A stretch of DNA of 6,146 nucleotides from Candidatus Iainarchaeum sp. Lineage in GTDB: Archaea > Iainarchaeota > Iainarchaeia > Iainarchaeales > GCA-2688035. The stretch is taken from the NCBI GenBank assembly GCA_028712575.1, contig JAQTPU010000050.1, positions 1 to 6,146 of the forward strand, written 5' to 3'. The number at the start of each line of letters is the position of its first letter. Positions within the stretch are counted from its first letter, which is position 1. This document shows, piece after piece, positions 1 to 4,625 of the stretch. The notes beneath the pieces were generated by a model. The model did not search any database, had not been told where the DNA came from, and saw nothing but the letters and a program-made list of their open reading frames with translations. The position numbers and the translations under genes were made by a program.

Positions 1-1
1 A

Positions 2-115
2 TACAGGGTTCCAATTGCACGCTTGGCAGCAGCACAGGCGGCTATCAAAGAAAAAAGCCTTTCTTTGAAAAAGAAAGCCTTGGGAAAGAAAGCAAAAAAA
101 GGAAAAAAGAAATAA
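2..115 (+). CDS. C-terminal fragment of a lysine-rich protein (5' end outside window)
   Basis: An open frame enters from the left edge and stops at TAA 113-115, giving about 37 residues. It begins YRVPIARLAAAQAAIKEK and ends in a tail made almost only of Lys, Ala and Gly (AKKGKKK at the very end). Such basic tails are common on archaeal ribosomal and nucleic-acid-binding proteins, but no domain is visible, so no function is assigned. I chose this frame because the alternatives either stop early or read Ser/Phe-rich low-complexity sequence through the convergent gene, and because its stop lies inside the palindrome that looks like a terminator. The next gene is convergent, with 12 bases between the stop codons. 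Being an A-rich terminal fragment, it is only moderately certain. Confidence 0.55.
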   Translation, partial: YRVPIARLAAAQAAIKEKSLSLKKKALGKKAKKGKKK

Positions 116-126
116 TTTCTTTTTTC
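102..126. terminator. Bidirectional AT-rich palindromic terminator
   Basis: GAAAAAAGAAAT (102-113) and ATTTCTTTTTTC (115-126) are perfect 12-base inverted copies around a single central A. The palindrome sits at the meeting point of two convergent genes and supplies T-runs on both strands: T6 at 120-125 followed by further T-rich sequence to 137 on +, and T6 opposite 103-108 on −. Archaeal RNA polymerase terminates mainly at U-tracts, so the T-runs may matter more than the hairpin. It overlaps the last codons of the left-hand gene. Confidence 0.55.
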
Positions 127-127
127 T

Positions 128-394
128 TTATTTTTTTATCCTTGCCTCAAACTCTGAAAGAATTTTTGAGGCATCCTTCTTCCATTTTTTTACACGTTCT
201 AAATTTTCGGCAATCATTGCCTTGTCTTTTTCAGTTTTTGCCCTGTTAGCCAAAATCCCGCTTCGTGTGGCTTTGATACTTTCATGCCCAGAAATGGGGG
301 CGAAAGCAACCCATGTTTTCAGGTATTCGTAAGCGTCTTCTGCGGCTAGTAATTCTTCTTTGTTTTTATTACAGCTTTTGTTTGTTTTTCCCAT
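128..394 (-). CDS. Small basic helical hypothetical protein
   Basis: Eighty-eight residues with ATG at 394-392. I do not recognise the family. The protein is highly charged and probably mostly helical: a Lys/Asn-rich start (residues 1-13), a middle stretch with W28, Pro33 and an ISGHES motif near 34-39, then a long basic helix rich in Lys, Glu and Ala to the end. No signal peptide, membrane segment, cysteine cluster or catalytic motif is seen. It diverges from the vapBC operon across only 55 bp, so its transcription probably starts in the same AT-rich block (402-416). That block lies only about 15-17 bp from the ATG, closer than the usual spacing, so the true start could be further inside. 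It could be a DNA-binding accessory protein, but that is a guess from charge and context. Confidence 0.6.
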   Translation of the reverse strand: MGKTNKSCNKNKEELLAAEDAYEYLKTWVAFAPISGHESIKATRSGILANRAKTEKDKAMIAENLERVKKWKKDASKILSEFEARIKK

Positions 395-406
395 TTCGCG
401 ATATTA

Positions 407-415
407 TTTAAAATA
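407..415 (+). promoter_or_regulatory. TATA box of the vapBC operon
   Basis: TTTAAAATA lies in a purely AT stretch (401-416). An archaeal TATA centred near 411 predicts a start of transcription around 433-437, just at the SD of vapB, giving a very short leader of about 13-17 nt. The surrounding 16 bp are nearly palindromic (two mismatched pairs), so the same element could also serve the divergent gene on the − strand. Confidence 0.55.
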
Positions 416-427
416 TGTGCTTGCACA
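416..427. promoter_or_regulatory. Candidate VapB operator (12-bp inverted repeat)
   Basis: TGTGC (416-420) and GCACA (423-427) are perfect 5-bp inverted repeats separated by TT. The element is squeezed between the TATA box and the predicted transcription start of vapBC. Ribbon-helix-helix antitoxins typically bind short inverted repeats at this place and repress their own operon, so autoregulation by the VapB dimer or VapBC complex is inferred. A 5-bp arm can arise by chance; its position is the main support. Confidence 0.45.
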
Positions 428-436
428 GTTTTTATT

Positions 437-443
437 GGAGGTG
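437..443 (+). promoter_or_regulatory. Ribosome-binding site fixing the vapB TTG start
   Basis: GGAGGTG matches the archaeal SD consensus and ends 6 nt before TTG at 450-452. It decides the start: the upstream ATG at 360 in the same frame would put this SD inside the gene, and the in-frame GTG at 441 overlaps the SD itself. Confidence 0.75.
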
Positions 444-449
444 TTTGTT

Positions 450-674
450 TTGGCTACTGTTACTATTGCGGTTCCCGATGATTTGAAGGATAAAATGACC
501 AAGTTTCCGGAATTAAACTGGTCTGCTGTTGCAAGAAAGGCAATTGCAGAAAAAATCCAGCTCCTTGAACAGATGGACAAGCAGCTCTCCAAGAGCAGGC
601 TTACTGAAGAGGATACGATTGCGTTGGGCAGAAAAGTCAAGCGCGCGGTATCCCAAAAATTCAGTAAGAGCTGA
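450..674 (+). CDS. vapB: VapB-type antitoxin (ribbon-helix-helix-like)
   Basis: Seventy-four residues with a TTG start set by the SD at 437-443. The N-terminus reads as a ribbon-helix-helix fold: a short strand (ATVTIAVP, residues 2-9), helix A (DDLKDKMTKF, 10-19), a turn, then helix B (WSAVARKAIAEKI, 24-36), which would dimerise and bind DNA. The remainder is a charged helical tail (SRLTEEDTIALGRKVKRAV, 49-67) of the sort that wraps around and blocks a PIN toxin. The PELNWSxVARKAI arrangement is familiar from archaeal VapB proteins paired with PIN nucleases. The stop is 5 nt upstream of the toxin ATG, a normal antitoxin-first operon. It is expected to neutralise VapC and, with it, repress the promoter through the inverted repeat at 416-427. 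A reading from ATG 360 would add a spurious hydrophobic leader. Confidence 0.85.
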   Translation: MATVTIAVPDDLKDKMTKFPELNWSAVARKAIAEKIQLLEQMDKQLSKSRLTEEDTIALGRKVKRAVSQKFSKS

Positions 675-679
675 TTTGA

Positions 680-1084
680 ATGCGTTTTGTTGTTGATGCC
701 AATATTTTATTTGCTGCGCTTATTAAGGACGGCACTACCCGGCGCATACTGCTGTTTTCAGAGCACGAATTTTTTTCGCCCGATTTCTCCATTGAAGAAT
801 TCAAAAAGCACCTGCCTGAGCTTTCTGAAAAAACTGGCCTGGAAGCCGCAGAAATCAATGTTCTTTTTGAAAAAATTGCCAAATCAGCTGCATTGAAAAT
901 TGTTCCGTTTGAAAAATTTTTTGATGCAAAAAGCCAGGCCGAAAAAATTTCTCCCGATGCGGGCGATGCCGCCTATTTTGCCCTTGCTCTGCATTTGAAT
1001 TGTGCAATTTGGTCCAATGACAAAGAAATGAAAAACCAGGATGCAATAAAAATTTTTAGCACAAAAGAATTGATGCAAATGTAA
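680..1084 (+). CDS. vapC: VapC-type PIN-domain ribonuclease toxin
   Basis: One hundred and thirty-four residues, a usual length for a single PIN domain. The PIN acidic residues are present: D6 in the opening strand (RFVVDANILFAAL), E39/E40 in the helix IEEFKKHLPEL, D93/D96 in SPDAGDAAYFALAL, and D114 in the closing WSNDKEM. These would hold Mg/Mn for RNA cleavage; VapC toxins cut tRNA, rRNA or mRNA, but the target cannot be read here. The layout with ExxKxHLxEL and WSND recalls the PIN_2-like archaeal subgroup. The ATG lies 5 nt after the vapB stop. The SD is not obvious, so translation may depend on the upstream gene. The catalytic set looks intact, so the toxin is probably active. The stop lies 6 nt from the convergent nuclease stop. 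Confidence 0.88.
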   Translation: MRFVVDANILFAALIKDGTTRRILLFSEHEFFSPDFSIEEFKKHLPELSEKTGLEAAEINVLFEKIAKSAALKIVPFEKFFDAKSQAEKISPDAGDAAYFALALHLNCAIWSNDKEMKNQDAIKIFSTKELMQM

Positions 1085-1086
1085 TG

Positions 1087-1092
1087 TTTTTT
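1087..1092 (+). terminator. Short T-tract ending the vapBC operon
   Basis: TTTTTT begins 2 nt after the vapC stop and runs into the last codon of the convergent nuclease gene. It could end vapBC transcription as a U-tract terminator. There is no hairpin, and the tract is short. Confidence 0.3.
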
Positions 1093-1750
1093 ATTCCTCG
1101 TTCTTCCCGCATTTTTCACTGTACTCGCAGAATTTGCACAACCAGCTTTTTTCCGCGCTTTTTTTTGCCTCTGCAATCGGCAGAAGCCCGTTTTTCAGGT
1201 AACTGTGCAGGTTCTTAAACCGCTGCAAAATTTCCATGGATTCTTTTTCAGAGTAAGGCACTTCAAAAACTTTGCTCTGCAAATTGTTCTTGTCGACATA
1301 CAATACAACGCCGTTGTGGATGCCTGTTGCATGCATGTAAAGCATCAATTGCATTGCATGGCTTTCGCCCGCTTTCTTCACAAAATCAAGGCTTTTGGTG
1401 GACTTCACTTCGATAAGAATGCTTTTTCCGTTTTCCTTTATTAGAATCAAATCATCTATTCTGCCTGAAATAACAAAATCCTCCAGCTCTATTTTGAACG
1501 GCATTTCTGTTTTAAGAAGCTCAATATCCTTGTTTTTTTCGCTTTTCAAAACCTCCACTACAAAGCCGTGCACGATATTTCCCACTTCAAATATTTTTGC
1601 AAGTTCTATATCGATTTGCTGCGGATACTTGTAGGAGTACCAGGTTTTTCTCATGCAGCCGCCTATTTCGCTCGGATAATACCTTCCAATATTTTTCGGC
1701 TTGTGCTCGCGCTCAAGGTGCCTTTCTATCATTTTGTTGAAATCAATCAT
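1091..1750 (-). CDS. Cas4/RecB-like PD-(D/E)XK nuclease
   Basis: Two hundred and nineteen residues with the full motif series of Cas4/RecB-type exonucleases: C32 in GGCMRKTWY, H61 in GNIVHGF, D99 in SGRIDDLI, E114 and K116 in ILIEVKSTKS, and the QxxxY pair Q134/Y138. C205, C208 and C214 near the C-terminus (CKFCEYSEKC) with C32 form the four-cysteine set that binds an iron-sulphur cluster in Cas4 and AddB/Dna2 relatives. Length matches stand-alone Cas4. Predicted activity is metal-dependent single-stranded DNA exonuclease or flap cleavage, in DNA repair or defence. No CRISPR repeats and no cas1/cas2 are in the window, so a Cas4-like DNA-repair nuclease name is safer than cas4. The ATG at 1750 starts just ahead of the conserved region. 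Its promoter is probably the TATA at 1788-1795. It is convergent to vapC and divergent from the coiled-coil gene. Confidence 0.88.
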   Translation of the reverse strand: MIDFNKMIERHLEREHKPKNIGRYYPSEIGGCMRKTWYSYKYPQQIDIELAKIFEVGNIVHGFVVEVLKSEKNKDIELLKTEMPFKIELEDFVISGRIDDLILIKENGKSILIEVKSTKSLDFVKKAGESHAMQLMLYMHATGIHNGVVLYVDKNNLQSKVFEVPYSEKESMEILQRFKNLHSYLKNGLLPIAEAKKSAEKSWLCKFCEYSEKCGKNEE

Positions 1751-1787
1751 ACACTAAAGCCTGCCTTAATTAATTGGCTTGAATTTG

Positions 1788-1795
1788 TTTTTAAA
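1788..1795 (-). promoter_or_regulatory. TATA box for the Cas4-like nuclease gene
   Basis: On the − strand TTTAAAAA lies about 42 nt before the ATG at 1750. The usual 25-27 nt spacing predicts transcription from about 1766 and a leader of about 16 nt containing a weak purine-rich AGGCAGG. A second AT-rich word (AATTAATTAA) nearer the gene is a less well placed alternative. Confidence 0.4.
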
Positions 1796-1830
1796 TTCTC
1801 TTTCTGCAGATTTCCCCTGTTCAAGAACCT

Positions 1831-1837
1831 TTTAAAT
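1831..1837 (+). promoter_or_regulatory. TATA box for a leaderless mRNA of the coiled-coil gene
   Basis: TTTAAAT is centred at 1834, which is 26 bp from the A of the ATG at 1860. That spacing puts the transcription start on the start codon itself, and no SD precedes the ATG. Both points indicate a leaderless transcript, which is common in archaea. Confidence 0.6.
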
Positions 1838-1859
1838 CATTTTCAAACACATTATTTGC

Positions 1860-3188
1860 ATGGTTTCGATTTTTCAGGCTCTTGCTGATTTTTTCAAAAA
1901 GCTTTTTTCAAAAAAGCAATCTTCAGGCACAGAAGGCGCGGAAGAAGAGCTTCGGCTTTCAGAGATTGAGGATTTCTTGAAGGGCTCAACTAAAAATGCG
2001 CGTGCTTCCCTTGATTCGCTTGTTGCAAAAAAATTTTCGGAAATAAAGCACATTTTAAGGCAGCTTGGTTCCCTGCTTGGGAAGCTTGATTCCGCTGATG
2101 TTGAAACAGAAAATGCACGGCTTGGAAAAATTGTCGAGACAAGCAGGCGCCATTCCTCGCACCAGCTTTCCTCGCTTGTAGAAAAACTTGTCCCTCCAAA
2201 CCTGCAGGACCTTGAGGCAGTGCGGCTTTACTGCCTTGAATCAGAAGCCTTCCTTAATAAGGAAATTCCCGCAATAGGAAAAAACCTTGTTTACACTTCA
2301 ATCGTGCTCAAGGAGGACATGAAAAGCATCGGTTCTCTTGTGGAGGAGCTTCAGAAAAATTTTTCCGATCTTAACAGGGAGTTTGCAAAAAACAAGCAGG
2401 TTTTTTTGGGTTCCTTCATAAAAAGCAGGTCTGAAAAGATTGCCGAAAACACCTGGAAAATTTCCCTTATTAAAAATTCCCTGAACTCAACAGCATCTGA
2501 AGCCGCATCGCTTGAAAAAATAATCCTTGATTCAAAAACAGGCCTGGAAAAGCTCCGTAATTCCCCCGAAGCAAAGGAGCTTCTTGCGCTTGAAGAAAAA
2601 AAATCCTCGCTTCTTGCAGAAAAAAAGGCCGTTGAACAGGAGATTTTTGAAAAAACCACTTCTGTTGAAAAACCCATGCGAAAGCTTGCGAACATAGCCT
2701 CAAAGCAGAAAACCGCGCTTTCCAGGGAGCATCTTGATTTTTTGCAGGACTTTCTCCATAATCCTGTTATTGCATTGAAGCGCGATCCAAAGGGCGAGTA
2801 TTTCAAGGCCCTGCTCAAGGAGCTTGACAGCCAGTTTTCAGCCGGAAATCTGGAACTGAAGGAAAAGGATTTCGAGAAAAAGCAGGCCCTGCTGCAAGAG
2901 CTTCTTGAATTTGATTTTTTTGAAAATTTTTTCTGGAAATCCAACAATATCGAAATCGAGCTTCAGAAAGTTGAAAAGGAATTAAGGCATTCGGATTTTT
3001 CAAAAAGGCTTTTTGAAGAGGAAAAATCAGTGCGCGAAAAGCAGTCCCTGCTTGACGAAATGAAAAAATCCCTTTCCGCGCAGAAAAATGAAATTTCCGA
3101 GCTTGAATCAAAAAACTTGGAAATCCTCCGGGGCATCCAGGCCGCTTTTTCGGATTCCTTTCCCGGCAGGAAGATTTCCGCAGGCTGA
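1860..3188 (+). CDS. Large coiled-coil protein with amphipathic N-terminus, function unknown
   Basis: Four hundred and forty-two residues, not assigned to a characterised family. Residues 1-19 (MVSIFQALADFFKKLFSKK) would form an amphipathic helix with Phe/Leu on one face and Lys on the other, as in peripheral membrane anchors. A Ser/Gly/Glu linker follows. Residues 32-110 include LRLSEIEDFL and a leucine-rich helical block; 115-200 is a further helical domain. Long heptad-like Leu/Glu/Lys stretches at about 205-290 and 362-430 suggest coiled coils, separated by a more globular part (about 290-360) with FLHNPVIALKRDPKG and Phe-rich LLEFDFFENFFWK. No Walker motif is seen, so it is not an SMC or Rad50 ATPase itself. 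The ATG suits a leaderless mRNA. Its stop abuts the stop of the P-loop-less RecA-fold gene. A scaffold at the membrane or on the chromosome is a guess. Confidence 0.85.
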   Translation: MVSIFQALADFFKKLFSKKQSSGTEGAEEELRLSEIEDFLKGSTKNARASLDSLVAKKFSEIKHILRQLGSLLGKLDSADVETENARLGKIVETSRRHSSHQLSSLVEKLVPPNLQDLEAVRLYCLESEAFLNKEIPAIGKNLVYTSIVLKEDMKSIGSLVEELQKNFSDLNREFAKNKQVFLGSFIKSRSEKIAENTWKISLIKNSLNSTASEAASLEKIILDSKTGLEKLRNSPEAKELLALEEKKSSLLAEKKAVEQEIFEKTTSVEKPMRKLANIASKQKTALSREHLDFLQDFLHNPVIALKRDPKGEYFKALLKELDSQFSAGNLELKEKDFEKKQALLQELLEFDFFENFFWKSNNIEIELQKVEKELRHSDFSKRLFEEEKSVREKQSLLDEMKKSLSAQKNEISELESKNLEILRGIQAAFSDSFPGRKISAG

Positions 3189-3845
3189 TTACATCTGCGG
3201 CTTGAATTCTTTTGTTTCGTCGCAGAACTGCGCTATTATCTTTGTCACTTCCTCGTCCTTTTCCTGTATCATCAAAAAGACACCTTTTGCCCTCCATGCA
3301 CGGATTTTGCTTGCAATCGCGTGCATGAATTTTGCCACTACAGTGGGCTTGTTGTAAACGAGAAGGGTGCTTAATGAATCAAACAGCACAAACCTGTTCG
3401 TGCCCTTTATTTTCTGCATCTGGGTTTCTATTGCAATGCTGAGGTCAATGAGGTTTTTGGGCGAATCAACATAAATGCAGTTTTCCCCTTCAACCGGCTC
3501 TGCCCCGTTCATCCTTGTAATCCCATCGGCAAAGAGAAAGTTTTTTGCATCGATTTTTTCATTTTTAAAAACCTCGATAAGGGATTTTACAGGCTTGTTT
3601 GTAGTTACATAAACACCGGGAATCCTGTTTTTTGCCAGGTAGCTTGCAAGGCGCACATTTATTACAGAATATTGCTCTATTTTTTCAAGGAACAGCACAA
3701 CATAGGAATCGGGCATTTGTTCCAGGTTTTTCTGTATAATCAGGTCGATTGCCCTCGTGGGGCTTACAAGTTCAAACAATTCGTCGTCATTTTCAGAGGG
3801 GGCTTTTGCGGCCCTGCTTTCGCTTTCCGCTTTTTCTTTCGGCAT
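3189..3845 (-). CDS. P-loop-less KaiC/RecA-fold paralogue (pseudo-ATPase)
   Basis: Two hundred and eighteen residues. After a charged, probably disordered tail (1-24) the chain follows the KaiC-type RecA core: helix TRAIDLIIQKNLEQM, strand YVVLFLE (48-54), strand GVYVTTNKP (77-85), then a Walker-B-like strand RFVLFDSLSTLLVYN (151-165) with D156, and a late strand AKGVFLMIQEK. The P-loop expected after the first strand is missing: EKIEQYS stands where GxxGxGKT should be. The KMRGT finger near the C-terminus is missing as well. It is therefore probably a non-hydrolysing partner or regulator, resembling archaeal KaiC-like proteins such as the DUF835/DUF7504 type (from memory). The ATG overlaps the last base of the upstream kaiC-like stop and has its own strong SD, so the two proteins are likely made in similar amounts and may form a mixed complex. 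Confidence 0.8.
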   Translation of the reverse strand: MPKEKAESESRAAKAPSENDDELFELVSPTRAIDLIIQKNLEQMPDSYVVLFLEKIEQYSVINVRLASYLAKNRIPGVYVTTNKPVKSLIEVFKNEKIDAKNFLFADGITRMNGAEPVEGENCIYVDSPKNLIDLSIAIETQMQKIKGTNRFVLFDSLSTLLVYNKPTVVAKFMHAIASKIRAWRAKGVFLMIQEKDEEVTKIIAQFCDETKEFKPQM

Positions 3846-4555
3846 TATGTTACCTCCTCAAAAAGCTCGTGTTTTGCCATTACTTTTATGCCTTCCTGGC
3901 TTAGGTCAATTGGATGGAGCTTTTCAGAAATTTTTGTGCCTCTCATTTTAAGTATGCCTATGCTTCTCACAAACCTGTCCTCGAGCTTTGTATGGTAAAG
4001 CAGCACTACTCCGTCGGCAACATACTCTTCAAGGCCGAACAAGGAGCTTGTCTTGTCAAGCGAAATTTCGTTTGTTATTATTGCAGTGCAGCCAAGCCTC
4101 TTTAACATTTTTGCAAGGCTTAGAATTCTTTTTCTTGCGTCAAGTTCCCTTTCAAAATAAAGCCTGAAAATCACTCCGGGGTCTATTACAAGGCGCTTTG
4201 CCCCAAGCCTTGCCACGGCATCCTCAATAGTGTTTTTTAATTTGTCAAAATCATACAATTCCACGGCAATTATTGCAAGTTTTCTTGAAGCCATTGCCTT
4301 TTTAATGTCCCAGCCGAAATTTTCACCTGTTTTGATTATTTCCTCTTCAGGCTCTTCAAGCGAAATATAAACCCCTGCCTCGCCGAACTTTGTTGCTCCC
4401 ATATAAAGGTATTCCAGGCATAAGCAGGTTTTTCCGCTTCCCGGGTCTCCGGAAATAACCACGAGATTGCTTGCAGGAATCCCCCCGAAAAGGATTTCAT
4501 CAAGGCCAGGCACTCCCGTTTGCGTCCTTTCAACCGGCATTTTAGTGCTTTCCAT
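3845..4555 (-). CDS. KaiC/RAD55-family RecA-fold ATPase
   Basis: Two hundred and thirty-six residues from ATG 4555; a single KaiC domain of normal length. Motifs, numbered from this ATG: the entry signature ERTQTGVPGLDEILFGGIP; Walker A GDPGSGKT at 36-43 with K42 and T43; the paired catalytic glutamates E67-E68 in YISLEEPEEE; Walker B RLVIDPG with D125; and the KMRGT finger that reaches a neighbouring subunit's ATP (203-207). All the key residues for ATP hydrolysis in a hexameric ring are present. COG0467 members act in signalling, archaellum control (ArlH), recombination (RadB/Rad55) and timing; which applies here is unknown. Starts TTG 4564 and ATG 4540 are also possible, as there is no SD and the promoter predicts transcription from about 4566. 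It is first in a two-gene operon with a P-loop-less relative. Walker B runs into Pro-Gly instead of the more usual Ser. Confidence 0.92.
   Translation of the reverse strand: MESTKMPVERTQTGVPGLDEILFGGIPASNLVVISGDPGSGKTCLCLEYLYMGATKFGEAGVYISLEEPEEEIIKTGENFGWDIKKAMASRKLAIIAVELYDFDKLKNTIEDAVARLGAKRLVIDPGVIFRLYFERELDARKRILSLAKMLKRLGCTAIITNEISLDKTSSLFGLEEYVADGVVLLYHTKLEDRFVRSIGILKMRGTKISEKLHPIDLSQEGIKVMAKHELFEEVT
3852..3859 (-). promoter_or_regulatory. Intragenic ribosome-binding site for the pseudo-ATPase gene
   Basis: GAGGAGGT on the − strand sits inside the last codons of the KaiC-like gene, 6 nt before the overlapping ATG of TAATG. It fixes the start at 3845 and indicates translational coupling of the two genes. 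Confidence 0.75.
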
Positions 4556-4586
4556 CGAAACCAAGCATAAGAAGAATAGATAACCC

Positions 4587-4597
4587 TATTAAAAATA
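4587..4597 (-). promoter_or_regulatory. TATA box of the KaiC-like operon
   Basis: On the − strand TATTTTTAATA is centred near 4592 and predicts a transcription start around 4563-4569. That gives a leaderless or near-leaderless mRNA for either the TTG at 4564 or the ATG at 4555. It lies directly after the T-tract that appears to end the glycosyltransferase operon, so the KaiC pair probably has its own promoter. Confidence 0.55.
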
Positions 4598-4607
4598 CTT
4601 TTCTTGT

Positions 4608-4618
4608 AAAAAAAGAAA
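4608..4618 (-). terminator. T-tract terminator of the glycosyltransferase operon
   Basis: On the − strand TTTCTTTTTTT follows the glycosyltransferase stop (4626-4628) by about 7 nt. It is a plain U-tract without a hairpin, as expected for archaeal intrinsic termination, and it separates the glycosyltransferase unit from the KaiC operon promoter. Confidence 0.5.
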
Positions 4619-4625
4619 TTGCCAG

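Noticed and set aside
48..137. Tandem repeat made of AAAGAAA-type units
   Set aside because: The units are irregular and explained by Lys codons on one side and T-rich termination sequence on the other; only the 102-126 palindrome is exact.
360..449. N-terminal extension of vapB from ATG 360, giving a hydrophobic leader like a signal or membrane segment
   Set aside because: It is antisense to the start of the small − strand gene, contains the TATA box, the inverted repeat and the SD, and the antitoxin homology begins right after the TTG at 450.
1091..1859. CRISPR array near the Cas4-like gene
   Set aside because: No regularly spaced direct repeats are visible in the adjoining intergenic region or elsewhere in the window.
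2351..2947. 198-codon − strand open frame opposite the coiled-coil gene
   Set aside because: Its product is a Ser/Phe-rich mirror of the Lys/Glu-rich coiled-coil codons, with no domain, no SD and no promoter. It is a composition shadow.
2815..3297. 160-codon − strand open frame crossing the convergent junction
   Set aside because: It overlaps two well supported genes in another frame and has no recognisable motif or start signal.
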